A stretch of DNA of 64,000 nucleotides from Gordonia sp. PP30 (GTDB lineage: Bacteria > Actinomycetota > Actinomycetes > Mycobacteriales > Mycobacteriaceae). Each line of letters starts with the position of its first letter. Within the stretch, counting starts at the first letter, position 1. The stretch lies in contig NZ_CP095864.1 in assembly GCF_023100845.1 (NCBI RefSeq), forward strand, positions 868,001-932,000, read 5' to 3'. Shown one piece after another: positions 1 to 9,684 of this stretch. The position numbers and the translations under genes are program-made. The notes beneath the pieces are model-generated. The model worked only from the letters and a program-made list of their open reading frames with translations. It was not told the DNA's origin and made no database searches.

Positions 1-1
1 G

Positions 2-1222
2 CTGGCACCGCTGCTGTCGGCGATGATCGCGGTGACCGTGCTGGTGACGGCGACCAGCGCGGCGATGGCCGGGGTGATCGCCGCGTACGGCGGCGGCGCG
101 CTGCCGGTCGCGACCGTCTTCGCCCAATACTGGGGCGTGGGACTGGCGGCCGCGGGCACCGCGCTGATCGCCGCCGAGGTGGCGGCGAGTGCGCACGCCG
201 CCACGCTGGCGGGCAGTGCGGTGGTGGTCGGCGGTTATCTGCTGCGCGGTGTCGCCGACACGGTGTCCGCGGTGAGCTGGCTCCGCTGGCTCACCCCGGT
301 CGGCTGGGCCGAGCGGATGGACCCGTTCGGCGCCGACCGGCTCTGGCTCGTGCTGCCGTGTCTCGCGGTGTTCGCCGCCGGCTGTGCGGTGGCTGCCGGG
401 GTGCGACGGCGCCGTGACCTCGGCGCGGGTCTGTTCGTGCGGCGTCCGGGACCGAGCCGCGGCCCGCGGCACTGGTCGCTGCCGGGCATCGTGGAGCGGC
501 TGACCCGGGTGGTGGCCGTGTCGTGGGCGGGTGGCACCGGGCTGTACGCACTGGTCGTCGGTGTGCTGTCGACGCAGGTGGCGTCGCTGGCGACCGGTAA
601 CGAGGTGGTGCAGCGGGTGATCGCATCGGCCGGCGGCGGCACGCTGACCGACATGTTCCTGTCGACGATGGGCGTCTTCCTGGCGGTCGCGGCGGCGGGC
701 GGCGGCGTCGGGATGGTGATCGCCATGCGTTCGGCGGAGCGGTCGGGCCGCGCCGAGTTGTTGCTGTCGGCGCCGGTCTCGCGGCTGCGCTACTACGTCG
801 TCTACGCCGGAGCGGCGCTGACCGCCGCGCTCGCGGTGCTGGTCGCGTCCGCGACCGGCATCACCGTCGGCGCCGGGCTGGCCGGCGGTGGATGGGCGCA
901 CACCGCGCGCATCGCGTTCACCGGTGCGGCGGTGGCCGTCCCGGCGGTCGCGCTGACCGTGGCGGTGGTGCTGGCCGCGTACGCCGCGCACGAGGCGCTG
1001 GCCCTCGCCGGCTGGCCGATCCTGCTGATCGCCTTCGCGCTCGGCCCGCTGGCCGAGATGTTCGGTCTCCCGCACTGGCTGCGCGAGGTCTCGCCCTTCA
1101 CGCACACGCCCGCCGTCCCGGTGCCGTCCGGGGCGTGGCTGCCGCTGACCGTGATGAGCGTGCTCGCCGTCGCGGTCGGCGCCGTCGGCGCGGCCGCCTA
1201 CTCGCGGCGCGACCTCGGCTGA
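2..1222 (+). CDS. ABC-2 type exporter permease, 5' end outside window
   Basis: Membrane subunit of an ABC exporter, probably of the drug or antibiotic efflux type. The reading frame is open from base 2, so the first in-frame ATG at 23 is probably internal and the protein continues upstream. The visible part of about 407 residues alternates long Ala/Val/Leu/Gly hydrophobic stretches with short Arg-rich loops, and ends in the cytoplasmic tail SRRDLG, typical of two-repeat ABC-2 permeases of about 530 residues. The ATPase gene is expected just upstream. Substrate unknown. The pdxH start follows after 33 bp. Confidence 0.75.
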   Translation: MAPLLSAMIAVTVLVTATSAAMAGVIAAYGGGALPVATVFAQYWGVGLAAAGTALIAAEVAASAHAATLAGSAVVVGGYLLRGVADTVSAVSWLRWLTPVGWAERMDPFGADRLWLVLPCLAVFAAGCAVAAGVRRRRDLGAGLFVRRPGPSRGPRHWSLPGIVERLTRVVAVSWAGGTGLYALVVGVLSTQVASLATGNEVVQRVIASAGGGTLTDMFLSTMGVFLAVAAAGGGVGMVIAMRSAERSGRAELLLSAPVSRLRYYVVYAGAALTAALAVLVASATGITVGAGLAGGGWAHTARIAFTGAAVAVPAVALTVAVVLAAYAAHEALALAGWPILLIAFALGPLAEMFGLPHWLREVSPFTHTPAVPVPSGAWLPLTVMSVLAVAVGAVGAAAYSRRDLG

Positions 1223-1255
1223 ACCGCGGGGACGCCGGTCAGTAGCATCCGAGAG

Positions 1256-1939
1256 GTGAGCGAACTGGATCTTCCGAACATGCGCGTCGGCTACGGGGCG
1301 GCCTCCACGGCGGGCGCCGACGGCGTCGTCGACCATCTGGATCCGTCGTGGCTGACGGGGGATCCGCCGTGGCTCGGGCTGTTCCAGCGCTGGCTCGGCG
1401 AGGCCGTCGCCGCACGGATCCCGGAGCCGAACGCGATGGTGCTCGGCACCGCCGATGCCCACGGCATCCCGATGACCCGGACCGTCCTCTGCAAGGGCGC
1501 CGACCCGCGCGGGATCGTGTTCTTCACCGGCTACGACTCGGCCAAGGGCCGTGCCCTGGAGGCGAACCCCGTCGCGTCGGTCACCTTCCCCTGGATCGCC
1601 CTGGAACGACAGGTCCACTTCTGCGGCGCCGTCCAGAAGGTCGACCCGGCCGAGACCGCGGCCTACTGGAATGCGCGCCCGCGCGGATCGCAGCTGTCGG
1701 CGCGGGCGTCGGCGCAGTCGGAGCCGATCGAGTCGCGGGCCGCGCTCGAAGCGCAGGCCGCGCGGGTGGCGGCCGAATTCGGCGACGCCGAGCCCGTCCC
1801 GGTTCCCTCGCAGTGGGGCGGCTATCGGCTGCTGCCCTGGCGCGTCGAGTTCTGGCAGGGTCGTGCCGACCGCCTGCACAACCGCGCCGTCGCGGAATTC
1901 GAGGGCGGCGAGTGGATCACTCGCCGTCTTCAGCCGTGA
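1256..1939 (+). CDS. pdxH: pyridoxamine 5'-phosphate oxidase
   Basis: FMN-dependent cytosolic enzyme oxidising pyridoxine/pyridoxamine 5'-phosphate to pyridoxal 5'-phosphate, the last step of the PLP salvage route. At 227 aa it has the usual length. The N-terminal RVGY, the FMN-binding PMTRTVLCKG and FFTGYDSAKG segments, the RQVHFCG strand, the region RPRGSQLSARASAQS and the C-terminal PWRVEFWQGRADRLHNR and WITRRLQP are all family hallmarks. The GTG start places the conserved N-terminus correctly. An MFS gene follows 29 bp downstream. Confidence 0.95.
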   Translation: MSELDLPNMRVGYGAASTAGADGVVDHLDPSWLTGDPPWLGLFQRWLGEAVAARIPEPNAMVLGTADAHGIPMTRTVLCKGADPRGIVFFTGYDSAKGRALEANPVASVTFPWIALERQVHFCGAVQKVDPAETAAYWNARPRGSQLSARASAQSEPIESRAALEAQAARVAAEFGDAEPVPVPSQWGGYRLLPWRVEFWQGRADRLHNRAVAEFEGGEWITRRLQP

Positions 1940-1968
1940 CCGGCGGCCCGGCGCCGGAAGGGGTCTGA

Positions 1969-3258
1969 GTGGCGAACATCTTCGCGGACACCCGGCCACT
2001 CGCCAACCGGTACTTCGCGCGCCTGTGGTGGGCCAACATCATCACCGTCATCGGCGCGCAACTGACCGTCGTCGCGGTGCCCGCGCAGATCTACGCGATC
2101 ACCGGCAGCTCGGCGTACGTCGGTCTCACCGGTGTCTTCGGGCTGGTGCCGCTGGTGATCTTCGGGCTCTGGGGCGGGTCGCTGGCCGACGTCTTCGACC
2201 GCCGCATCATTCTTGTCATCACCACCCTCGGTCTGATCGCCACGTCCGTCCTGTTCTGGGTGCAGGCATTCTTCGACTGGAACAACGTCTGGGCACTGCT
2301 TGCCCTCTTCGCGGTGCAGCAGGCGTTCTTCGCGGTCAACCAGCCCACGCGTACGGCGGTGCTTCCGCGCCTCCTCGACGACGACCTGCTGCCCGCCGCG
2401 AATTCGCTCAACATGACCGTGATGCAGGCCGGTGCGATCGCCGGCCCGCTCGTCGGGGCCTCGCTGATCCCGGTCCTCGGCTTCTCGCTGCTCTACCTGA
2501 CCGACGCGATCTGCATGCTGGCGACGCTGTGGGCGGTGGTGGCGCTGCCGTCGCTGCGCCCCGAGCGCGACGGGGAGGCGCCGTCCACGCCCGGCCTGCG
2601 ATCGGTGATCGACGGCCTGGTGTATCTGCGGCACCATCCGGTGCTGCTGGCGTCGTTCGTGGTCGACCTGATCGCGATGATCTTCGGTATGCCGCGTGCG
2701 CTGTTCCCGCAGATCGCGCACGAGAGCTTCGGCGGGCCGTCCGACGGCGGCTACGCGTTCGCGCTGCTGTTCATCGCCATCCCGCTGGGCGCGGTACTCG
2801 GCGGCGTGTTCTCCGGCTGGGTCTCCCGCGTGCAGCGCCAGGGCCGCGCGGTGGTGATCGCGATCAGTATCTGGGGGCTGTCGATCGTCGTCGCGGGCAG
2901 TGCGCTGTTCTTCGCGCACGGCACCGCGCTGCCGGTGTTGCCGATCGTGATGGTCGCGCTGATGATCGGCGGTGCCGCCGACATGGCGTCCGCCGCGTTC
3001 CGGCAGACGATGCTGCAGGCCGCCGCGAACGACGACGTGCGCGGCCGTCTCCAGGGCGTGTTCATCGTGGTCGTGGCCGGTGGGCCGCGTATCGCCGATG
3101 TCGCCCACGGTGCCTCCGCCGCGATGGTCGGCACCGCGGTGACCTTCGCCGGCGGCGGTGTCTTGACGGTGATCCTCACCGTCGTCGCGGCCCTGGCCTT
3201 CCCGATGTTCTGGCGCTATCGCGTCACCCGGAACGAGCAACCGGTCGACACGCCCTGA
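1969..3258 (+). CDS. MFS exporter, EntS/DHA3-like
   Basis: Major facilitator of 429 aa with about 12 hydrophobic segments. The loop after the second helix carries GGSLADVFDRRIILV, the MFS motif A (G-x-x-x-D-R/R), as in enterobactin exporter EntS-like DHA3 proteins. The long central loop (PSLRPERDGEAPSTPG) separates the two six-helix halves. A GTG start with a purine-rich ribosome site (GGAAGGGG, 1957-1964) lies 29 bp after pdxH, so the two may be cotranscribed. The substrate cannot be read from the sequence; a siderophore or small drug is possible by family only. Confidence 0.85.
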   Translation: MANIFADTRPLANRYFARLWWANIITVIGAQLTVVAVPAQIYAITGSSAYVGLTGVFGLVPLVIFGLWGGSLADVFDRRIILVITTLGLIATSVLFWVQAFFDWNNVWALLALFAVQQAFFAVNQPTRTAVLPRLLDDDLLPAANSLNMTVMQAGAIAGPLVGASLIPVLGFSLLYLTDAICMLATLWAVVALPSLRPERDGEAPSTPGLRSVIDGLVYLRHHPVLLASFVVDLIAMIFGMPRALFPQIAHESFGGPSDGGYAFALLFIAIPLGAVLGGVFSGWVSRVQRQGRAVVIAISIWGLSIVVAGSALFFAHGTALPVLPIVMVALMIGGAADMASAAFRQTMLQAAANDDVRGRLQGVFIVVVAGGPRIADVAHGASAAMVGTAVTFAGGGVLTVILTVVAALAFPMFWRYRVTRNEQPVDTP

Positions 3259-3271
3259 CGGTGTCAGGTCG

Positions 3272-3302
3272 TTCCGCGGATCGGCGCGCCCAGCGCGCGC
3301 AT
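3272..3302 (+). repeat. 31-bp direct repeat, copy 1
   Basis: Perfect 31-bp match to 4366-4396. It begins TTCCGCGGATCGGCGCGCCC and ends AGCGCGCGCAT. The copies differ at the bases immediately before and after, so the boundary is sharp. They bracket the DUF559 gene at 3414-4361. Copy 1 starts 13 bp after the MFS stop codon. Confidence 0.9.
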
Positions 3303-3413
3303 CCGCTGACGATCCGGGTCGACCGCGCGAACCCGCTGAGTCCGTGGGGTCCGGGTGGCGGTGATCGTCGGCGCGTCGTGGAACCGGTCGGGGGTCTGGC
3401 GCGTCCAAGAACC

Positions 3414-4361
3414 ATGACCGTTGCCGACACCGCCGAATCCGCACCGCCGACCACTGTCGGCCTGGTCAAGATGCGGCGTCTCCTGGCACGGCAGGATGGC
3501 GTCATCACCCTCAAACAGACACGCGCGTGCGGTCTGCATCGGTCCGTCGTCTCCCGGAAGTGCAGGTCCGGGGAGTGGGAACGGGTCGGTCCCTCGGTAT
3601 ATCGCGCCGCGGACCATCTGATGACGGTGCGCGCGAGGATTCGCGCGGTCGTGTGGAGTGCTGGTCCCCGCGCGGTCTTGTGCGGGCCTTCGGCCGCGTA
3701 CTGGCGTGGGTTGTGGCCGAGGCCGCCGGCGACGGTCCACGTGACCGTTCCGCGGAGCCGGAGTTCACGAAAGCCGTTCTCGCCATGCCTCGGCCGGGTG
3801 AACCTCTGGTATCGCGAGCTGGACGCGGTCGACTGCACGGTCGTCAGGAATCTCGCGACCGTATCGGCTCCGCTCGCCGTGCTCGACTCGGCGTCGTCGC
3901 TCGGGATGGCGATCGTGGACCGCGCGCTGCAGAGTTCGGCGGTGGATCTCGCCGATCTCGTCACCGCGGATGCTCGCTATCCGGGCCGACGCGGCGCGAG
4001 TGCGGTCGCCGCCATGCTCAACGAGGCCGCAGCGGGTGCGCGGTCGGTTGCGGAGCGTCGTGCGCTCACGAATCTGCTGTCGTCCTCGGATCTGCCGCCG
4101 TTCGAATTGAACTACTCGGCGGTGGGCGGCTACGCCGTCGACGTCGCCTTCGTGGAACAGCGGCTCGCGGTGGAGATCGACGGCATGTCGTATCACTCGG
4201 ATGCCGAGGCTTTCCAGCACGATCGCACGCGAGGGAATGCACTCTCGGCGGCCGGGTGGACGGTCATCCACTTCACGTGGGCCGACATCGTCGAGCGGCC
4301 CGCCCAGACCGTCGCCATGATCCGCTGGCACCTCGACCTCGCGGCCCGGCGAGGTGCATGA
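3414..4361 (+). CDS. AbiEi-type winged helix plus DUF559 endonuclease-like protein
   Basis: 315-aa protein. Residues of about 20-70 (LLARQDGVITLKQTRACGL) look like the AbiEi-antitoxin N-terminal winged helix. Residues of about 240-310 carry the Vsr/DUF559-like nuclease pattern: AVEIDGMSYH, then HDRTRGNAL, AGWTVIHFTW and D. The acidic residues in VDVAF and EID with a downstream Arg/Asn helix fit a PD-(D/E)xK fold. ATG at 3414 is chosen because upstream codons in this frame run through pdxH and the MFS gene. It is a stand-alone gene flanked by 31-bp direct repeats, with a homologue at 32109-33002. Such proteins are common in mycobacteria and have no established function. Confidence 0.8.
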   Translation: MTVADTAESAPPTTVGLVKMRRLLARQDGVITLKQTRACGLHRSVVSRKCRSGEWERVGPSVYRAADHLMTVRARIRAVVWSAGPRAVLCGPSAAYWRGLWPRPPATVHVTVPRSRSSRKPFSPCLGRVNLWYRELDAVDCTVVRNLATVSAPLAVLDSASSLGMAIVDRALQSSAVDLADLVTADARYPGRRGASAVAAMLNEAAAGARSVAERRALTNLLSSSDLPPFELNYSAVGGYAVDVAFVEQRLAVEIDGMSYHSDAEAFQHDRTRGNALSAAGWTVIHFTWADIVERPAQTVAMIRWHLDLAARRGA

Positions 4362-4365
4362 GACT

Positions 4366-4396
4366 TTCCGCGGATCGGCGCGCCCAGCGCGCGCAT
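4366..4396 (+). repeat. 31-bp direct repeat, copy 2
   Basis: Identical over 31 bp to 3272-3302, in the same orientation, 1,094 bp away. It starts 4 bp after the stop codon of the DUF559 gene and lies 47 bp from the 3' end of the convergent DUF2236 gene. Confidence 0.9.
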
Positions 4397-4443
4397 GTGC
4401 GGAAACACGATGCAAGACCGCGCGGATCCGCGGACGCGCGCAG

Positions 4444-5406
4444 TCAGTCGTTCACGACATTGCTCTGCCACGGCAACCGTGCACGACGCGCGGTGTGCAC
4501 CGGGCAGTAGTGGATCGGGTTCTCCCGCTCGGCGCCGCTCGGGAGGTTGCGCGCCGGGGTCTCGAGCAGGGGAGCATCGGCGGCGACGCGGCCGCTCACC
4601 CGGTCGAACGCGTCGCGCGCCCGGGGATGTCGCCGGTAGCGGCTCGGCGTGAGCCGCTGGCTGAGGTCGACGAGGCGGCCGAACAGCCGGAAGCGTCGCT
4701 CGTCGGACGCGGTCCACGTCAGGCCCAACATCTCGCGGACGGGTTCGTCGTACAGGCCGGTGGTGATCCACCGGAACACGCGCTGCACGACGGCGACCTG
4801 GCGGCGCCACAGCCACTGCGGCATCCACGGCTTCATCCACGGTGGCGATGGCAGCTGAGTGATGTCCAGGACGGTGCGCACCGCGTCGTGATCGCGCAGC
4901 ACGCGGCGGCACATGTGGTCCCAGTACTCCAGGAACTCCTCGTAGGTGTCCGGGCACGGCCGCATGCTGACGCCGTACATCGAATACCAGGTGCGGGACT
5001 CCTCGAACAGGGCGCGCTTGTCCGCCTCGGTGATCGGCGGGCCGAAGGCCTCCGCGCAGCGGATGTTGCCGTACCAGAAGGTGGCGTGCGCCCAGTAGAA
5101 GACGTCGGGGTCGAGGGCGTGGTAGCGCCCGCCGTCGGCCATGGTGCCCTTGATGGTCAGGTGATAGTCGCGGACCTGCCGGCCGGTGGCCGGATCGAGA
5201 TCGAAGACGACGCCGCTGATCGGATAGAGCGAGCGCATCAGCCGCTCCCACCGCTCGCCGAAGAAGTCGGAGTGGTCCCACACTCCCGCCGCCAGCTTCG
5301 GGTGCATGTTCTGCATGGACCCGGACCAGAGACCCATCAGCATGCCGCGCCAGCCGCCGAAGAAGCGCCAGGTGACGGAGTCGGGGCCCAGCATCTCCGA
5401 GGTCAT
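4444..5406 (-). CDS. DUF2236 / MpaB-Lcp family oxygenase-like protein
   Basis: 320-aa protein of the ER-bound oxygenase MpaB/MpaB'/rubber oxygenase Lcp superfamily (DUF2236), haem-type oxygenases or related redox proteins. Visible features: N-terminal WRFFGGWRGMLMGLWSGSMQNMHP, then FDLDPATGRQVRDYHLTIKGT, the His-bearing WAHATFWYGN (a candidate haem-ligand region), and a C-terminal helical part around RRHPRARDAFDR. It lies 22 bp downstream of pxpC on the same strand, but a palindrome at its start suggests its own promoter. The substrate is unknown; rubber cleavage should not be assumed. Confidence 0.8.
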   Translation of the reverse strand: MTSEMLGPDSVTWRFFGGWRGMLMGLWSGSMQNMHPKLAAGVWDHSDFFGERWERLMRSLYPISGVVFDLDPATGRQVRDYHLTIKGTMADGGRYHALDPDVFYWAHATFWYGNIRCAEAFGPPITEADKRALFEESRTWYSMYGVSMRPCPDTYEEFLEYWDHMCRRVLRDHDAVRTVLDITQLPSPPWMKPWMPQWLWRRQVAVVQRVFRWITTGLYDEPVREMLGLTWTASDERRFRLFGRLVDLSQRLTPSRYRRHPRARDAFDRVSGRVAADAPLLETPARNLPSGAERENPIHYCPVHTARRARLPWQSNVVND

Positions 5407-5431
5407 GACACAAAATCATACATCTGTGTCA
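5406..5431 (-). promoter_or_regulatory. inverted repeat over the start of the DUF2236 gene
   Basis: TGACACA at 5406-5412 and TGTGTCA at 5425-5431 form 7-bp inverted arms around a 12-bp spacer. Read on the minus strand the spacer contains TATGAT, a good -10 hexamer, ending 8 bp before the ATG, so transcription could begin almost at the start codon. A repressor bound here would cover the promoter. Confidence 0.45.
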
Positions 5432-6289
5432 AGTGAGGCGGAGCCGCACCGTGTCTCCGGCGACCAACTGGGCGGCGCGGTCGACCGATTCGGTGGTGAG
5501 CACCGCGGCCACCGGATAGCCGCCGGTCACCGGGTGGTCGGCCAGGAAGAGCACCGGCTGACCGCTCGGCGGCACCTGCACGGCGCCCAGCGGCACCCCC
5601 TCCGACGGCTGCGCGGGCAGGCCAGCGCGATGGCGCAGGGCGTCATCGAGAGCATCCAGCCGCACGCCGATCCGGTTGCTCGCCGGGTTCACCGTCCAGG
5701 TGATCCGGGACAGGGCCGCCGGGTCGGCCAGATCGTCGTACCGGGGCCCGCGCCGGATGGTCAGTTCGTGGTAGCGGCCCGGCGCCGGCGGCCCCGGCGC
5801 GACGGTCTCCGGGGGCCACTCCAGAGCGGTCTCGCCGATGTGCAATTCCTCACTCTCGCGTAACGGATCCGGGCCCAGTCCCGACAGCGTGTCGGTGGAC
5901 GCCGAGCCCAGGATCGGCGACACGACGAACCCTCCGCGCGCCGCCACGTAGTTGCGGCAGCCGTATGCCGGGGCGGGCACCTCGATCAGTGATCCGTCGG
6001 GCAGCCCGACCGCCGCGTGACTGCCGACCACGCGTCCGTCGATCCGTACCGCCGTCGCCGGTCCGGTGACGGCCAGCACCACGTGCCCGCGGGCCCGCGC
6101 GGACCACCCGCCCAGAGTGGTCTCGATCGCCACCGCGGATTCGGGATTGCCGACGAGCCGGTTCGCCTGCCGCAGCGACCCCAGATCGGCGGCCCCGGAC
6201 ACCGGCACGCCCAGATGCGCGTAGCCCGGCCGGCCGAAGTCCTGGAAGGTGGCGAGTGGTCCGGGGGAGACGACGGTCAGCCCGCGCAC
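5429..6289 (-). CDS. pxpC: 5-oxoprolinase subunit C (biotin-dependent carboxyltransferase/KipA family)
   Basis: One of the three subunits (PxpABC) of the ATP-dependent bacterial 5-oxoprolinase, which opens 5-oxo-L-proline to glutamate. At 286 aa it shows the start VVSPGPLATFQDFGRPGYAH, then GVPVSGAAD, the ANRLVGN segment, PASNRIGVRLD, SEGVPLGAVQVPPSGQPV and LADHPVTGGYP, all diagnostic of the KipA/PxpC fold. GTG at 6289 is chosen: it overlaps the end of pxpB by 13 bp, as translational coupling would require. pxpA is not in the window. Confidence 0.9.
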   Translation of the reverse strand: MRGLTVVSPGPLATFQDFGRPGYAHLGVPVSGAADLGSLRQANRLVGNPESAVAIETTLGGWSARARGHVVLAVTGPATAVRIDGRVVGSHAAVGLPDGSLIEVPAPAYGCRNYVAARGGFVVSPILGSASTDTLSGLGPDPLRESEELHIGETALEWPPETVAPGPPAPGRYHELTIRRGPRYDDLADPAALSRITWTVNPASNRIGVRLDALDDALRHRAGLPAQPSEGVPLGAVQVPPSGQPVLFLADHPVTGGYPVAAVLTTESVDRAAQLVAGDTVRLRLT

Positions 6290-6942
6290 GAGAACCTCAC
6301 CGTGGCGCCGGCGGTCAGCAGCGCCGGAGGTTCGGCGGAGACATCCCACAGCGGAATGTCGGTGTGCCCCAACAGAAACCATCCTCCGGGGCTGGTCCGG
6401 GGGTACACCGCGCTGTAACCGGCGGCTACCGCGACCGAGCCCGTGGGCACCGCCGGACGGGACTGCGCGCGGCGCGTCAGACCGTCGAACACGGCCCGCG
6501 CATCGGCCGGCGAGGAGACGTCGGGGACCAGGTACCCGAAGCCGGGCGCGAAGCCCATGAACTGCACCCGCCACACCGTCGCGCAGTGAGCGGAGATCAC
6601 CGTCTCCGGGGTCACTCCGGCGAGCGCGGCGACCTCGCCGAGATCGGCGCCGTCGTACGTCACCGGCACCACGATCTCGGGGTCGCCGGCACCGGCCGGA
6701 CCGGTCGCCGAGGTGCCCGCCGAGCGCAGGACACGACGCACCGCGAGCGCGTCGATACGGTGCCCGCGCCGGGCCGATACGAGCACCGTGGCGGCGGCCG
6801 GAATCGCGTCGGAGACGTCCAGGATGCCGGCGTCGGAGGCGGCGCGCAGGACCCGCGCCGAGTGCGCCGCGGCGGCCGCCGGATCGGGCTCGGCGGAGAA
6901 GTCGAGCAGGACCGCGTCGTCGCCCGCGGGTAGCTCTCGCAT
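6277..6942 (-). CDS. pxpB: 5-oxoprolinase subunit B (KipI / allophanate hydrolase subunit 1 family)
   Basis: 221-aa partner of PxpC. It begins MRELPAGDDAVLLDFSAE, matching the family N-terminus. It also has VTYDGADLGEVAALAG, the His in ISAHCATVWRVQFMGFAPGFGYL, and the C-terminal RTSPGGWFLLGHTDIPLWD. The ATG at 6942 fits these landmarks. Together with pxpC it forms a two-gene unit transcribed away from gltA. Confidence 0.9.
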   Translation of the reverse strand: MRELPAGDDAVLLDFSAEPDPAAAAAHSARVLRAASDAGILDVSDAIPAAATVLVSARRGHRIDALAVRRVLRSAGTSATGPAGAGDPEIVVPVTYDGADLGEVAALAGVTPETVISAHCATVWRVQFMGFAPGFGYLVPDVSSPADARAVFDGLTRRAQSRPAVPTGSVAVAAGYSAVYPRTSPGGWFLLGHTDIPLWDVSAEPPALLTAGATVRFSCAG

Positions 6943-7005
6943 GACACCACCGTAGTCCCTGTGGGTAAGCTGAGCGGACGACGACAGCCGCCCGGAATTC
7001 TTGCT

Positions 7006-7018
7006 GAGGGACCCTCAA
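7006..7018. promoter_or_regulatory. short inverted repeat upstream of gltA
   Basis: TGAGGG-A-CCCTCA is a perfect 6-bp inverted repeat around one base. It lies in the intergenic region between the divergent pxpB and gltA genes, about 75 bp before the gltA start. Position and symmetry suit an operator, but the binding protein is unknown. Confidence 0.3.
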
Positions 7019-7092
7019 TTGGGCGGCGCTAGTGGCAGCCGACTAGCTTGTAACCAACAGCTGGTCAGACCGCGAGTTTATAAGGGGTTTGT

Positions 7093-8406
<1,314 letters not shown>

Positions 8407-8408
8407 TC

Positions 8409-8768
8409 ATGAGCACCAAACCCGAAGTCGAATTCCCGGAGGGCCCGGCCCCGGCCGAGCTGCAGATCACAGATCTGATCATCGGCGACGGCGCCGAGGC
8501 CGTCCCCGGCGGCATGGTCGACGTCCACTACGTCGGCGTCGAGTACGACACCGGCGAGGAGTTCGACTCGTCGTGGGATCGCGGCCAGAGCGCCAACTTC
8601 CCGCTCGGCGCGCTGATCCAGGGCTGGCAGGAAGGCATCCCCGGCATGAAGGTCGGCGGACGCCGCCGCCTGGTGGTTCCGCCGGAACTGGCCTACGGAC
8701 CAGCGGGCGGGGGTCACCGCCTGTCCGGCAAGACGCTGATCTTCGTGATCGACCTTCTCGGCGCCTGA
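8409..8768 (+). CDS. FKBP-type peptidyl-prolyl cis-trans isomerase
   Basis: A 119-aa single-domain FKBP of the small cytoplasmic actinobacterial type; no signal peptide. Family landmarks: VDVHYVGVEYDTGEEFDSSW, FPLGALIQGWQEGIPGMKVG, GRRRLVVPPELAYGP and the last strand LIFVIDLL. The active-site aromatic residues (Tyr of VHYVG, Trp of QGW, Tyr of LAYG) are conserved. The start is two bases after the gltA stop, so it is cotranscribed with gltA. Rotamase folding helper by family; its client is unknown. Confidence 0.93.
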   Translation: MSTKPEVEFPEGPAPAELQITDLIIGDGAEAVPGGMVDVHYVGVEYDTGEEFDSSWDRGQSANFPLGALIQGWQEGIPGMKVGGRRRLVVPPELAYGPAGGGHRLSGKTLIFVIDLLGA

Positions 8769-8801
8769 GGTCGCACCGGGCCGGTCGAGCGAAGCGAAAT
8801 C

Positions 8802-8843
8802 ACGACGGGCGGCGCACTCCCTGGGGAGTGCGCCGCCCGTCGT
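8802..8843 (+). terminator. strong hairpin terminator after gltA-FKBP
   Basis: Perfect 19-bp stem (ACGACGGGCGGCGCACTCC and its complement) with a 4-base loop CTGG, 33 bp after the FKBP stop codon. There is no T-tract after it, which is usual for actinobacterial terminators. Confidence 0.8.
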
Positions 8844-8951
8844 CGTCTCCGGCTGACGGTTGCTGGCGCGCAGCGCCAGGGCGCCGACCGATTGGACGTT
8901 GTGTTCGGGTGGCTTCCGACGGGCAAGGCTGGTCCTAGTACGCTCCTCGTC

Positions 8952-9683
8952 ATGATCGTGAGCAGCACCACCGGGGCCGTGACCACCATCGAGCTGGCGC
9001 GTCCGGAGAAGCGCAACGCCCTCAACCACCAGATGGTCGACGACCTGTCCGCGGCGTTCACGGCGGCGGTCGACGGCGGTGCCCGGGCCATCGTGCTGAC
9101 CGGGCGCGGCGAGGTCTTCAGCGCCGGGGCGGATCTGTCCGGCCCGGTCTACGAGAAGGGCTTCCTGGACAAGCTGATCGCTCTGAACGCGCAGATCGAG
9201 GCCACCGCAGTGCCGGTGATCGCCGCGCTCAACGGCGCGGCGCTGGGCGCCGGCCTGCAACTCTCCGTCGCCGCCGACCTGCGCGTGATGGACCCGGGCG
9301 CGCTCGCCGGGATCCCGGCGGCCCGGATCGGCGTCGCCGTCGACGAGTGGACCATCCGCCGGCTGGTGTCCCTGGTCGGGGCGGGCCAGGCCGCGGGCAT
9401 GCTGTTCGGCTGTGAGCCGCTCACCGCTGATCGCGCGCACGCCCTCGGCTTCGCCAATCGGATCGGCGACCTCGCGGACGCTCAGCACTGGGCGGCCCAG
9501 ATCGCCGAGCTGGCCCCGCTGACCCTGGCGCACTACAAGCTGGTCCTCAAGGGCGACGGCGCCCGCGACGAGGCCCCCGCCGACCGCGTCGCCGCGATGA
9601 TGGCCGCCTGGGAGAGCGAGGACGTCCAGGAGGCCCGCGCCGCCCGCACCGAGAAGCGCCCCCCGGTCTTCACCGGTCGCTGA
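8952..9683 (+). CDS. enoyl-CoA hydratase/isomerase family protein
   Basis: 243-aa crotonase-fold protein. It contains ELARPEKRNALNHQMVDDL, the oxyanion-hole segment GRGEVFSAGADLSG, and NGAALGAGLQLSVAADLRVM (the second oxyanion loop). The position of the second catalytic Glu of true hydratases reads PAARIGVAVDEW, so the hydratase residue pair is not obvious and an isomerase or other CoA activity is possible. ATG at 8952 is chosen because the protein then begins with the usual first strand. It stands alone downstream of the gltA terminator. Confidence 0.85.
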   Translation: MIVSSTTGAVTTIELARPEKRNALNHQMVDDLSAAFTAAVDGGARAIVLTGRGEVFSAGADLSGPVYEKGFLDKLIALNAQIEATAVPVIAALNGAALGAGLQLSVAADLRVMDPGALAGIPAARIGVAVDEWTIRRLVSLVGAGQAAGMLFGCEPLTADRAHALGFANRIGDLADAQHWAAQIAELAPLTLAHYKLVLKGDGARDEAPADRVAAMMAAWESEDVQEARAARTEKRPPVFTGR

Positions 9684-9684
9684 C

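Noticed and set aside
1551-3413. Long N-terminal extension of the DUF559 protein
   Set aside because: The frame is open through pdxH and the MFS gene in a shifted frame; the real protein starts at 3414.
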